Source: Desulfovibrionaceae bacterium
GTDB lineage: Bacteria > Desulfobacterota > Desulfovibrionia > Desulfovibrionales > Desulfovibrionaceae
Assembly (NCBI GenBank): GCA_015709205.1
Contig: JACCQO010000021.1
Coordinates: 1-59,086, forward strand
Length of the DNA: 59,086 nucleotides
Reading direction: 5' to 3'
The notes under the pieces: model-generated
The model's database searches: none
The model's input: only the letters and a program-made list of their open reading frames with translations
What the model was told of the DNA's origin: nothing
Position numbers and translations under genes: made by a program
In this document: positions 41,463 through 53,746 of the stretch, piece after piece
Position numbering within the stretch: position 1 is the first letter of the stretch
Layout of the letters: every line of letters begins with the position of its first letter

Positions 41463-42632
41463 ATGAACAGAATACACACCGCACTGCTGCTCGTCTGGCT
41501 TGCATCGCTGCTGGCAGGATGCGCCAGCAACTCGGGCATGATCCCGTCGTTCCAGGACATTACGACGGAAACGCGGCGTCACGGCTATCTGCACGGCCGC
41601 CAGTACGAGGCCATCTCCATTCCCGGCCTGCTGCCCTCGCCGGACGCCGGTTTTCTCTACGCCCACAATCCGCGCCGGTTCCCGCTGGCCAAGGTCGGCG
41701 TGAGCCACAACGCGACCTTCACGCTTGTGCGCACCATCGGGGCCAACTGCACCATGGCCCAGGTCAGCGCCCTGCGCGACGGGATCATGGGCATGCGCAG
41801 CCTGGCGGACGAGGTCGTGGAACTGAAGTACGAGAAGCGACAGGACGAACTGCTCAAGCTCCAGGCCGTGTACGACGCGGTCAACAGGGACGAGAAGCTC
41901 AACCTGGCCTCGGCCTGGTCCAACGGCAGCAAGGTGGGACTGAACGCCACGGAACTCGGCGCCCTGAACTTGCGATTGCAGAACGCCACCAGGGAACTGG
42001 CGAAGCAGGAGAAGGACCTCTACAGCCAGATCAACCAGCCCGGACTGATGATCTTCCGCTGGAACCGGGAGGACGAGTCCGCCACCTCGGTCCAGGCCAC
42101 GGACATGGTCGGCGCGTCCTACGCCTCGTCCCGGGCGGGCAAGGGCTTCGCCGTGGTCGGCGGAGTGCGCGTGAGCACGCTCTTCGTGGGCACGGACATC
42201 CTCGACAACGCCCCGCACGCCCGGGACCTCGGGGTGATCCGCAACTGGCTGCCCATGCCCACCTCCCTGATCCAGGCCAAGTACATCACCTACGTCTCGG
42301 AGGTGGATTCGGCCCGCTCCTTCTCCCTGAAGGTCAGCGTCACGGCCGCGGAGCTCAAGGCCCTGGCCGCGGACTGGGAAAAGAACCTCAACCTCGAGCT
42401 GGCCTACTACCGCGCGCGCATCGAGAGCTTGAGCAACGCGGCCTTCATGGGCAACGGCACCCTGGAGGTGCGCAGCGTGCCCATGGTCAACGCGACCTTC
42501 CACAAGGACATGCTCGGCACCTACAACGGCACGGACGCCTGGGCGGGCATCTACGATGTGGCCACTCCCCTGAACACCCTGCAGATGTTCATGGGCAAGG
42601 TCGACGCGCCCCTGGAGGCTGGCGGCCTTTAG
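41463..42632 (+). CDS. Putative lipoprotein of unknown function
   Basis: A 389-residue protein. The signal peptide ends in a LLAGC lipobox at Cys19. The mature part has no domain I recognise. It contains VSHNATFTLVRTIGANCTMAQVSALRDG, a long helical stretch (about 100-180) and several Trp/Tyr-rich strands; a low-complexity region is lacking. The start has a GGGGGGA site. It diverges from the flagellar operon and ends 205 bases before a tRNA gene, without partners. An envelope role is inferred only from the lipobox. Confidence 0.75.
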   Translation: MNRIHTALLLVWLASLLAGCASNSGMIPSFQDITTETRRHGYLHGRQYEAISIPGLLPSPDAGFLYAHNPRRFPLAKVGVSHNATFTLVRTIGANCTMAQVSALRDGIMGMRSLADEVVELKYEKRQDELLKLQAVYDAVNRDEKLNLASAWSNGSKVGLNATELGALNLRLQNATRELAKQEKDLYSQINQPGLMIFRWNREDESATSVQATDMVGASYASSRAGKGFAVVGGVRVSTLFVGTDILDNAPHARDLGVIRNWLPMPTSLIQAKYITYVSEVDSARSFSLKVSVTAAELKALAADWEKNLNLELAYYRARIESLSNAAFMGNGTLEVRSVPMVNATFHKDMLGTYNGTDAWAGIYDVATPLNTLQMFMGKVDAPLEAGGL

Positions 42633-42793
42633 GGGACGTTGCGCCACGGAGCCGGGCGGCCGGGCAGGGAAGGCGGCGGGCCGCGGATGCGCCCCGCCGC
42701 CTTGTGCGCGCGCCGGGCGGATCGGGCCCGGCGGACCTGCGGACGAAAATCACGGGAAGCAAGGAATCACGGTATTTTTCCCCTGGACGTCGC

Positions 42794-42822
42794 TTGACAA
42801 ACCCAGGGGCCGTCCGTATGAG
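42794..42822 (+). promoter_or_regulatory. Promoter of tRNA-Gly
   Basis: TTGACA (42794-42799), 17 bases, TATGAG (42817-42822), ending 15 bases before the mature tRNA. Good position and a perfect -35. Confidence 0.7.
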
Positions 42823-42837
42823 AGGTTGTTTCCGAGA

Positions 42838-42913
42838 GCGGGTGTAGCTCAGTTGGTAGAGTACAAGCTTCCCAAGCTTGGTGTCGCGGGTTCGACCCCC
42901 GTCACCCGCTCCA
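42838..42913 (+). tRNA. tRNA-Gly, anticodon CCC
   Basis: A complete 76-base cloverleaf. The acceptor stem is GCGGGTG (42838-42844) with CACCCGC (42903-42909). The D-arm has AGCTCAGTTGGTAGAGT and the T-arm GCGGGTTCGACCCCCGT. The anticodon loop TTCCCAA is closed by CAAGC/GCTTG, so the anticodon is CCC, reading GGG. The CCA end is encoded (42911-42913). tRNA genes are frequent integration sites, but no integrase or second copy is seen here. Confidence 0.95.
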
Positions 42914-43003
42914 CTTCCGTGACCGTCTCACAGTCGGCCGCCGCGCGGCCGCTCACGGGGTGGATCCTCTGGATCCCCCCTTTTTTATTATCGGAAATCG
43001 GCC

Positions 43004-43645
43004 ATGAAGGACTCCAGGACCATCCAGACCGTCACCGAACTCGCCACCCCCCTGGCCGAGGCCCTGGGCCTTGTGCTCTGGGGCGTGGAGTTTGCGGGCG
43101 GCGCGGGCCGCAAGAGCGTGCTGCGCATCTATGTGGACGCCGCGTCCTTGCCGAACGGGCCCGAGCCGGACGCGCCTGCAACCGAATCGGTCGCGCCTAT
43201 AACAGACATGCGCGAAACGGGCATGGGCGCAACGAACGTGGACGGCGCGGCCGTCCCGGCGCAGGCCGGGGTGAGCATCGACCAGTGCGCGCGCCTGTCG
43301 CGCGACCTGGGCCTGGCCCTGGACGTGGAGGACGCCGTGCCCGGGTCCTACACCCTGGAAGTCTCCTCGCCCGGGTTCGAGCGCCGCTTTTTCCGCGTTG
43401 CGCAGTTGGCCGCCTACGTGGGCCACGAGGTGCGCGTGGAACTGCACGAGCCCCTGGACGCGCCCTTTCCCGGGCGCAAGAATCTCGTGGGCGCGCTCGA
43501 CGCCGTGGACGGCGCAACCCTGCGCCTGACCGTGGACGGCGAACCCGTGCAGGCCGATTTCGCCGCCGCGAAGCGCGTGAGCCTCGTGCACCGCTTCCAG
43601 GATTCGTCGGCCCGGGGCAAAGGGCCCGCCAAGAAGAAGAAATAG
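43004..43645 (+). CDS. rimP: RimP, 30S ribosomal subunit maturation factor
   Basis: A 213-residue RimP. The N-terminal domain (LGLVLWGVEFAGGAGRKSVLRIYVDA ... GVSIDQCARLSRDLGLALDVEDAVPGSYTLEVSSPGFERRFF) and C-terminal domain match the family. It is longer than the usual 150-160 residues because about 38 low-complexity residues (49-88, PNGPEPDAPATESV...) are inserted between YVD and VSID. It opens the rimP-nusA-ylxR-infB operon. Confidence 0.9.
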   Translation: MKDSRTIQTVTELATPLAEALGLVLWGVEFAGGAGRKSVLRIYVDAASLPNGPEPDAPATESVAPITDMRETGMGATNVDGAAVPAQAGVSIDQCARLSRDLGLALDVEDAVPGSYTLEVSSPGFERRFFRVAQLAAYVGHEVRVELHEPLDAPFPGRKNLVGALDAVDGATLRLTVDGEPVQADFAAAKRVSLVHRFQDSSARGKGPAKKKK

Positions 43646-43699
43646 AGGCGCCGCGCAGACCGGCCGTCCGGCACCGCGCCTTATTCCGGAGGAACGACA

Positions 43700-45091
43700 A
43701 TGGGCATGGACCTGAAGAAAGCCATCGATCAGATCAGCAAGGACCGGGGCATCGACCGCGATCTCCTCATCGACACCCTCGAGGAGGCCGTGCGCTCCTC
43801 GGTGATCCGCAAGTACGGCGAGGACATCGACGTGGAGGTCGGGTATTCCGACGAGACCGGCGAGATCGAGGCGCACCAGTTCAAGATCGTCACCGAGGAC
43901 GTGGAGGACTCCACCAACCAGATTTCCCTGGAGGAGGCCCGCCAGTACGACCCCAACGTGCGCATCGACGACGAGATCGGCTTCAAGCTGAAGATCGAGG
44001 AACTGGGCCGCATCGCCGCCCAGTCGGCCAAGCAGGTCATCATCCAGCGCATGCGCGACGCCGAGCAGGAGATCATCTACGAGGAGTACAAGGACCGCAA
44101 GGGCGACATCGTCAGCGGCATCATCCAGCGCCGCGACCGCGCGGGCTGGATCATCAACCTCGGCCGCACCGAGGCCCTGCTGCCCAAGGAGGAGCAGATC
44201 CCCCGCGAGCACTACAAGCGCGGCGACCGCGTGCAGGCCTTCCTCATCGACGTGCGCAAGGAGGGCCGCGGCCCGCAGGTCATCGTCTCCCGCTCGCACC
44301 CGGACTACATGAACGTGCTCTTCAAGCGCGAGGTGCCCGAGGTGGACGACGGCACGGTCACGCTCATGGGCGTGGCCCGCGATCCGGGCTCGCGCGCCAA
44401 GGTGGCCGTGGTTTCCCGCGACCGCGACGTGGACCCGGTGGGCGCGTGCGTGGGCATCCGCGGCTCGCGCATCCAGAACGTGGTCCAGGAGCTGCGTGGC
44501 GAGCGCATCGACATCGTGGTCTGGTCCCCGGACATCGCCACCTACGCCAAGAACGCCCTGTCCCCGGCCATGATCACGCGCATCACCGTGGACGACGAGG
44601 ACAAGGAGCTCGAGGTCGTGGTGCCCGACGACCAACTGACCCTGGCCATCGGCCGCAAGGGCCAAAACGTCAAGCTGGCCTCCAAGCTCCTGGGTTGGAA
44701 AATAGATATCTATACGGAAACCCGTTACAACGAGCTCAACGTCGGCCGCCAGGCCATGGAACAGCTCGCCAGCGTGGCGGAGATCAACGTGGACGCCTTC
44801 CTCTCCGCGGGCTACGACGCCCTGGAAAAGGTGGACGAGGCTTCGGACGAGGAACTCGCCGCCGTGGAAGGTCTGACCCCGGAGAAGATCGCCGACGTGC
44901 GTTCGGCCCTGGGCATCCTGATGCCCTCTCCGTCCGCCCCGTCCACCCCTGACGAGACCGACGAGGTCGGCGAGGGGAGCGGGGAGCCCGAAGCGCCGGA
45001 TGGCGACGCGGCCGGGGACGCCGAGGCGGCCGAGGCCACCGGGACCGAGGAAGACGGGGACGAGGAAGACGCGGCCCAGCCGGACGCCTAG
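43700..45091 (+). CDS. nusA: NusA, transcription elongation/termination factor
   Basis: A 463-residue NusA. The N-terminal RNA-polymerase-binding domain (about 1-125) is followed by an S1 domain (about 130-200, GDIVSGIIQRRDRAGWIINLGRTEALLP) and two KH domains (about 205-345, with GACVGIRGSRIQNVVQEL and AIGRKGQNVKLASKL). A short helical segment and an acidic Asp/Glu/Ala-rich tail (about 415-463) end it. It controls pausing, termination and antitermination. The start follows a CGGAGG site. Confidence 0.96.
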   Translation: MGMDLKKAIDQISKDRGIDRDLLIDTLEEAVRSSVIRKYGEDIDVEVGYSDETGEIEAHQFKIVTEDVEDSTNQISLEEARQYDPNVRIDDEIGFKLKIEELGRIAAQSAKQVIIQRMRDAEQEIIYEEYKDRKGDIVSGIIQRRDRAGWIINLGRTEALLPKEEQIPREHYKRGDRVQAFLIDVRKEGRGPQVIVSRSHPDYMNVLFKREVPEVDDGTVTLMGVARDPGSRAKVAVVSRDRDVDPVGACVGIRGSRIQNVVQELRGERIDIVVWSPDIATYAKNALSPAMITRITVDDEDKELEVVVPDDQLTLAIGRKGQNVKLASKLLGWKIDIYTETRYNELNVGRQAMEQLASVAEINVDAFLSAGYDALEKVDEASDEELAAVEGLTPEKIADVRSALGILMPSPSAPSTPDETDEVGEGSGEPEAPDGDAAGDAEAAEATGTEEDGDEEDAAQPDA

Positions 45092-45104
45092 GGGCCCGGA
45101 CGCC

Positions 45105-45373
45105 GTGCAACGACAGGAACCAACCGCACCGGGCGACCGTCGCGACGACGGGCCCGTGCGCATGTGCTGCATCTGCAGGGGCCGCTTTCCCAAGGAAACG
45201 CTCCTGCGCCACGTCTGTCCCGGCGATGCCGGGGCCGGTGCGCCGGGCGGGCTTGTGCCCGACCCCGAGGGGCGCCTGCCGGGACGGGGTTTTTACGTCT
45301 GCGGCGACGCGGACTGCCGGCGGCGGTTCGAGAAGTACTCGGGCTGGCGAAGGAAGTGCAAGGGAGTGCGATT

Positions 45374-45377
<4 letters not shown>
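45105..45377 (+). CDS. ylxR: YlxR (DUF448) RNA-binding protein
   Basis: A 90-residue protein with the YlxR signature [17 protein letters not shown], a [15 protein letters not shown] motif and a Lys/Arg-rich end. YlxR is a nucleoid- or RNA-binding protein encoded between nusA and infB in many bacteria. I used the GTG at 45105, 13 bases after nusA, behind AGGGG; the first ATG in frame (45162) would remove only non-conserved residues. Its stop overlaps the infB start (ATGA). Confidence 0.85.
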
Positions 45378-48331
<2,954 letters not shown>

Positions 48332-48334
48332 CGG

Positions 48335-48368
48335 GTCGGGCCGCCCGGTTCCCCGGGCCCGGCCCGAC
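48335..48368 (+). other. Hairpin after infB
   Basis: GTCGGGCC..CCCGG / CCGGG..GGCCCGAC form a strong stem with a TTCC loop directly after infB. No T-tract follows, so a processing site or attenuator is as likely as a terminator. Confidence 0.45.
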
Positions 48369-48535
48369 GGGCGCGGACGGCGACGGCCGCAAATCATGCG
48401 GATGACCGCGCGCCCGAATGCGCATAGGATGCGGGCGAGCGTTCCGCCCCGCTCCGCCGACGCGGCGGAAGCGACGCCGGGCGGAACGAGGCGGACGGCC
48501 CCCCCGAAGAACGGGCCCGGGCAGGAGAGCGGAAG

Positions 48536-48826
48536 ATGTACGTGGGCATCGCGCGCGTTGAATTCGCGCTGCACGGCAACGATTCGCTCAAGGGCAAGCG
48601 CCGCGTGGCCAACAGCCTGAAGCAGAAGATGCGCAACCGCTTCAACGTGGCCGTGGCCGAGGTGGAGGCCCAGGACAGCCACACCCGCCTCGTGCTCGCC
48701 GCCGTGACCGTGGGCAACGACCACGTGCACGTGCGCCGCAGGCTGGACAACTGCATTTCCATGCTCGAGGACATCTCGCCCGAGGAGATGACCGACAGCG
48801 TGGTGGAGATCATCAGTGGAGAATGA
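48536..48826 (+). CDS. DUF503 (YlxP-like) protein
   Basis: A 96-residue protein of the DUF503 family, found next to infB in many bacteria. The sequence MYVGIARVEFALHGNDSLKGKRRVANSLKQKMRNRFNVAVAEVEAQD is diagnostic. It has a ferredoxin-like fold in my recollection; no firm function is established, though a tie to ribosome assembly is often suggested. The start has an AGGAGAGCGGAAG site. The 3' end overlaps the nrnA start by 11 bases. Confidence 0.88.
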   Translation: MYVGIARVEFALHGNDSLKGKRRVANSLKQKMRNRFNVAVAEVEAQDSHTRLVLAAVTVGNDHVHVRRRLDNCISMLEDISPEEMTDSVVEIISGE

Positions 48827-49943
48827 CGGGCCCCGCGCCTCCGCGCACAGCGGCACGAGCCGCCCGGCCATCACGGAAACGTGCCTGGACCTGCTCGGCT
48901 CCATCCCCGAGCCCATGGCCCGCTTCCTCGACGTGCTGCGCGGCGAGGACGACTTCCTCGTGGTCAGCCACTACAACCCCGACGGCGACGCCCTGGGGTC
49001 CATGGCGGCCATGGGCCACGTGCTCCGCGCCCTGGGCAAGCGCTACGCGCTCTACAACGTCTCCGGCGTGCACCAGGCCTTCTCCTGGCTGGACATGTCC
49101 GCGCCCGTGCAGACCGCCCTGCCCCTGGCCGACGGCTTCGTCCCGCGCTGGACCATCGTGCTCGACTCCGGCGACACCGCGCGCGTGGGCGCGGAGATGG
49201 CCGCCGCGCTGCGGCCCGAGGCCACGCTGAACATCGACCACCACCTCAAGAACCCGCTCTACGGCACGGTGAACTGGGTGGACACGCGCATGTCCAGCGT
49301 GGGCGAGATGGTCGCGCTGGTCGCCCTGGCCCTGGGACTGGAGCTCTCCGGGCCCCTGGGCGAGGCCGTGTACCTGGCCATCGTCTCGGACACGGGCTCC
49401 TTCAGCTACGGCTCCACCAGTCACCGGGCCATGGCCCTGGGCGCGGAGATCATCCGCCTGGGCCTGGACCCCAGCGCCTTTACGGACAAGTTCCAGAACA
49501 ACTGGTCGCACGGGCGGCTGAAGCTCTTCAGCGAGGCGCTGCACAAGGCCGTGTTCCACTGCCACGGCAAGGTCGGCGTGATCCGCGTCACGCGGGAGAT
49601 GTTCGCGCGCACCGGGACCACGCCCTTCGACACCGACGGCATGGTGAACTACCTGCGCCGGGTGCGCGACGTGCTCGTGGCCGTGATCATGCGCGAGGAG
49701 GGCGACGGCACGGTGAAGTTCAGCCTGCGCTCCAAGGGCACGACCAACGTGCAGGCCGCGGCCGGCCACCTGGGCGGCGGCGGGCACCGCAACGCCGCGG
49801 GCGGCATCATTCCCGGCACCCTGGACCAGACCGAACGCGTCCTGATCACCACGGTATGCACGCACCTGGGGCTGGAGGTGCCGGACTGGGACGCCCTTCC
49901 CGGAGCCGGGGGAGCCGAAGGCGCCGGGGGCGGGCGTGGCTAG
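48816..49943 (+). CDS. nrnA: NrnA-type DHH nanoRNase / pAp phosphatase
   Basis: A 375-residue DHH-DHHA1 protein. Motifs are NPDGDALGSMAAMGHVL with the first Asp pair, LDSGDTARVG, NIDHHLKN (the DHH triad), SDTGSFSYGSTSH and, in DHHA1, GGGGHRNAAGG. It degrades short oligoribonucleotides and converts 3'-phosphoadenosine 5'-phosphate to AMP, which matters in a sulfate reducer only if PAPS is used. It starts at GTG inside DUF503; the 3' end overlaps truB by eight bases. Confidence 0.9.
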   Translation: MENDGPRASAHSGTSRPAITETCLDLLGSIPEPMARFLDVLRGEDDFLVVSHYNPDGDALGSMAAMGHVLRALGKRYALYNVSGVHQAFSWLDMSAPVQTALPLADGFVPRWTIVLDSGDTARVGAEMAAALRPEATLNIDHHLKNPLYGTVNWVDTRMSSVGEMVALVALALGLELSGPLGEAVYLAIVSDTGSFSYGSTSHRAMALGAEIIRLGLDPSAFTDKFQNNWSHGRLKLFSEALHKAVFHCHGKVGVIRVTREMFARTGTTPFDTDGMVNYLRRVRDVLVAVIMREEGDGTVKFSLRSKGTTNVQAAAGHLGGGGHRNAAGGIIPGTLDQTERVLITTVCTHLGLEVPDWDALPGAGGAEGAGGGRG

Positions 49944-50874
49944 ACGGCGCGAGGCCGCAAGCCAGCTGCACGGCCTGCTGGTCCTGAACAAGCCCTCGGG
50001 GCCCACCTCGGCGCGCTGCCTGGAGATGATCAAGCGCGACCTGGGCCAGCCCAAGATCGGCCACGCCGGGACCCTGGACCCGCTGGCCTCGGGCGTGCTC
50101 CTGGTGCTCCTGGGCAAGGCCACCAAGCTGGCGCAGTATCTTTTGGAGGGCGGCAAGACGTATTCCGGCCGCCTCAGGCTCGGCGTGACCACGGACACCT
50201 ACGACGTGGAGGGCGAGGTCACGGCCGAGGCGGATTGGAGCCGCGTCTCCCCGGAACAGGCCGCCGACGAGGTGCGCGCCTGGGCCGGACTGACCGAGCA
50301 GACCGTGCCGCCGTATTCGGCGGCCAAGCACGAGGGCAAGCCGCTCTACCGGCTCTCGCGCGAAGGCTTGGAGACGCCGGTCAAGACGAAGGCCATACAG
50401 ATTTCCCACGCCGAGGTCCGCAAGGTGGACCTCCCGTGGGTCGACTTCCGGGTGTCCTGCGGCGCAGGCACGTACGTACGGTCCCTGGTCCACAGCCTGG
50501 GGATGCGACTCGAGTGCGGCGCCATTCTGACGGAACTCATCCGGGAGTCCAGCCATCCGTTCAGCCTCGACCAGGCGCACGACCTGGACGACGTGCTGAA
50601 CGAGCCGCACGCCTTTGCCGAGCGGGTGCTCCCCCTGGCCGAGGCGCTGCCCCATTGGCCGCGGGTGACGCTCACCCCGGCCGAGGCGGCGCTGGTGCGC
50701 AACGGGGCGCGCCTGCCGCTGGCGACGGGCGCCGGAGCGGGGGACGTCCCCTCCGCATCGGGATTGCGGGCCGTGTTCGTGGAGGACCGCGAACAGGGGC
50801 CCGCCCCGATCGCTCTGGTGGAAGCGCGGCTCGAGGACGGCGGACCGGTTTGGGCCATCCTGCGCGGCATATAG
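49936..50874 (+). CDS. truB: TruB, tRNA pseudouridine-55 synthase
   Basis: A 312-residue TruB that modifies U55 in the T-loop of tRNAs. [15 protein letters not shown] opens the fold; catalytic Asp48 lies in [34 protein letters not shown] and [17 protein letters not shown] follow, then a C-terminal PUA-like part. It starts at GTG overlapping the nrnA end. Confidence 0.95.
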   Translation: MARRREAASQLHGLLVLNKPSGPTSARCLEMIKRDLGQPKIGHAGTLDPLASGVLLVLLGKATKLAQYLLEGGKTYSGRLRLGVTTDTYDVEGEVTAEADWSRVSPEQAADEVRAWAGLTEQTVPPYSAAKHEGKPLYRLSREGLETPVKTKAIQISHAEVRKVDLPWVDFRVSCGAGTYVRSLVHSLGMRLECGAILTELIRESSHPFSLDQAHDLDDVLNEPHAFAERVLPLAEALPHWPRVTLTPAEAALVRNGARLPLATGAGAGDVPSASGLRAVFVEDREQGPAPIALVEARLEDGGPVWAILRGI

Positions 50875-50942
50875 CCGCGCACGGCCCGGGACACGCCGCG
50901 CACGCGGCGGTAGGAACAACCATCGACCAGGAGGATACCGCT

Positions 50943-51212
50943 GTGGTTCTGACCGTTACGGACAAGGCGAAGATCATGCAGGACTACGAGCTGCACGAAG
51001 GGGACACCGGCTCCCCGGAGGTGCAGATCGCCCTCTTGACCGCCCGCATCGAGTACCTGACCGAGCATTTCAAGACCCACAAGAAGGACTTCCATTCGCG
51101 CACGGGTCTGCTGAAGCTCGTCGGCCAGCGGCGCAAGCTGCTCAACTACCTGAAGAAAAAGGACATTCAGCGCTACCGGGAGATCCTGCAGCGCCTGAAC
51201 CTGCGCAAGTAA
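50943..51212 (+). CDS. rpsO: Ribosomal protein S15
   Basis: An 89-residue S15, the normal length. It has [25 protein letters not shown] and [25 protein letters not shown], the 16S-rRNA-binding helices. A GTG start follows AGGAGG at eight bases. It is followed after a hairpin by pnp, the ancient rpsO-pnp pairing. Confidence 0.97.
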   Translation: MVLTVTDKAKIMQDYELHEGDTGSPEVQIALLTARIEYLTEHFKTHKKDFHSRTGLLKLVGQRRKLLNYLKKKDIQRYREILQRLNLRK

Positions 51213-51233
51213 CGCGCACGCAACCGAGCGCAT

Positions 51234-51261
51234 GCCGGGGACGCCGCAGGGCGTCCCCGGC
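51234..51261 (+). promoter_or_regulatory. 12-bp stem in the rpsO-pnp spacer
   Basis: GCCGGGGACGCC (51234-51245), loop GCAG, exact reverse complement (51250-51261), without a T-tract. In enterobacteria this spacer carries an RNase III site through which PNPase controls itself; the stem may serve as a processing site or partial terminator. Confidence 0.5.
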
Positions 51262-51412
51262 CTCGCCCCTCCGGCTTCATCCTGCGCGCAATCCGCCGAC
51301 CCACGGACCCCGGGAATTTCGCACCGTCCGTGCATCGCCAGATTGCGGGAAGGAACGGACGGAGGGGAGCTCACAGCCGGGCCACCGGCCCGATATCCGA
51401 AAAGGAAGCAAC

Positions 51413-53704
51413 ATGAGTGAGAACATCTTCAACGCCACGCGCGTGACCGCCAAGGCGGGCGCGGGCGAGGTCCTGCTGGAGACCGGCCGCCTGGCCAACC
51501 AGGCCGACGGGGCCATCTGGATCCAAAGCGGCGGCACCGTGGTGCTGTGCACCGTGGTCACGCAGCCGCTCAACCGCGAGGTCAGCTTCTTCCCGCTGGT
51601 CGTGGACTACATGGAGAAAATGTACGCGGCCGGCCGCATCCCGGGCAGCTTCTTCCGCCGCGAGATCGGCCGCCCCAGCGAGCACGAGACGCTCTGCGCC
51701 CGGCTTATCGACCGGCCCATCCGCCCGCTGTTCCCCAAGGCCTTCCGCGACGAGGTCCAGGTCCTGGCCACGGTGCTTTCCGCCGACCAGATCAACAGCC
51801 CGGACGTGCTCGCCGTGACCGGCGCCTCCGCCGCGCTGACCATCTCCAAGGTGCCCTTCGGCGGCCCGGTGGCCGCCGTGCGCGTGGGCCGCATCAACGG
51901 CGAGTTCATCGCCAACCCGACCCACGACCAGACCGACGCCGCGGAAATGAACATCGTGCTCGCGGGCTCGCGCGAGGCCGTGGTCATGGTCGAGGGCATG
52001 GCCACCTTCATGCCCGAGAAGGTCGTGGCCGAGGCCATCGAGTTCGGCCACGCCGCCCTGCAGCCGCTCATCGACGCCCAGCTCGCGCTGCGCGAGCAGG
52101 TCGGCCGGCCCAAGATCGAGGTGGTCGCGCCCGAGGAGACCCCGGGGCTGCGCGCCGCGGTGGAGGAGATCATCTCCGCCGACCTCAAGGCCGCCCTGCA
52201 GGTGCCCGAGAAGATGGCCCGCAAGGACGCCAAGTCGGCCTGCAAGGCCAAGCTGATGGAGGCCCTGGCGGCCCGGCCCGAGTACGCCGAGGCCCCGGAG
52301 GTGCTGGGCGAGGCCGACGACATGCTCGGCGCGCTGACCAAGCAGATCGTGCGCGCGCGCATCAAGGACGAGGGCGTGCGCATCGACGGCCGCGACCTGA
52401 CCACGGTGCGCCCGATCCTCTCCGAGGTGCAGGTGCTGCCCCGGGCCCACGGCTCCGCCCTGTTCGCGCGCGGCGAGACCAAGGTGCTCGTGGTCGCGAC
52501 CCTGGGCTCCGGCTCGGACGAGCAGCGCATGGACTCCCTGCGCGGCGACGCCACCAAGCGGTTCATGCTCCACTACAACTTCCCGCCCTACTGCGTGGGC
52601 GAGGTCAAGATGGTCCGCGTCTCGCGCCGCGAGATCGGCCACGGCATGCTCGCCGAGCGCGCCATCACCCCGGTGCTGCCCAAGACCGACGAGTTCCCCT
52701 TCACCCTGCGCGTGGTCTCCGAGACCATGGAGTCCAACGGCTCCTCGTCCATGGCCACGGTCTGCGGCACGTCCATGGCCCTGATGGACGCGGGCGTTCC
52801 GGTCAGCGCTCCGGTGGCCGGCACGGCCATGGGGTTGATCAAGGAGGGCGAGGACTACTACGTGCTCACGGACATCCTCGGCGACGAGGACGCCCTGGGC
52901 GACATGGACTTCAAGGTCGCGGGCACGGCCGACGGCGTGACCGCCGTGCAGATGGACATCAAGATCGCGGGCATTCCGCCCGAGGTCATGGCCCGCGCCC
53001 TGGCCCAGGCCAAGGAGGCCCGGCTGCACATCCTGGGCGAGATGGCCAAGGTCATCGCCGCGCCCAGGGAGGAGCTCTCGCCCTTCGCGCCGCAGCTCGA
53101 GGTCATCCACGTGAACCCGGACATCATCCGCGTGATCATCGGCCCGGGCGGCAAGAACATCAAGGCGCTCACCGCCGAGACCGGCGCGGCCATCGACATC
53201 GAGGACGACGGCTCCATCTCGATCTTCGCCCCGTCCGTGGAGTCGCTGGAGCTGGCCAAGCAGCGCATCAAGTACTTCGACCAGACGGCCGAGCTGTACA
53301 AGGACTACGTGGGCACGGTGCGCCGCACCCTGGAGATCGGCGCCATCGTCGAGATCCTGCCCAACCTCGAAGCGCTGGTGCACATCTCCCAGCTGGACAC
53401 CGAGCGCGTGGAGAAGACCGAGGACGTGGCCAAGATCGGCGAGCAGATGAAGGTCAAGGTCATCGAGATCAACGGCGACCGCATCCGCGCCAGCCGCAAG
53501 GCCGTGCTCCTGGAGGAGCGCGGCGAGGAGTTCGTGCCGCCCGAGCCGCGCCTGAGCGGCGGACGCGGCCGTGATGGCGGACGCGATGGCGGACGCGGCG
53601 GGCGCGACGGCGGCCGTGGCGGTCGCGACGGCGGACGCGGCGGACGCGACGGCGGCGGTCGGCGCGACGGCGGCGGCGGACGGCGCGAGGGCGGCAACCG
53701 CTAG
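51413..53704 (+). CDS. pnp: Polynucleotide phosphorylase with RGG-like tail
   Basis: A 763-residue PNPase, the 3'-5' phosphorolytic exoribonuclease. There are two RNase PH domains (about 8-220 and 310-530; [30 protein letters not shown]-like motif, [11 protein letters not shown]), a linking helical domain, a KH domain (about 555-620, [22 protein letters not shown]) and an S1 domain (about 625-700). The last 45 residues are almost only Gly, Arg and Asp in GGRDGGRG repeats, longer than in most PNPases and likely RNA-binding. It ends at a strong terminator. Confidence 0.96.
   Translation: [763 protein letters not shown]
53564..53703 (+). repeat. Gly-Arg-Asp tandem repeats in the pnp 3' end
   Basis: Short GGCGGACGCGGC/GGCGCGACGGC-type units repeat about eight times in frame and encode the PNPase tail. 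Unit lengths are multiples of three. Confidence 0.75.
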
Positions 53705-53746
53705 CGCGCGCCGCACCGGCGAAGACGCACCGACGCAAGCGCATAC

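Noticed and set aside
42838-42913. tRNA-Gly as an integration site of a mobile element
   Set aside because: No integrase, no repeated tRNA 3' end and normal housekeeping genes on the right side.
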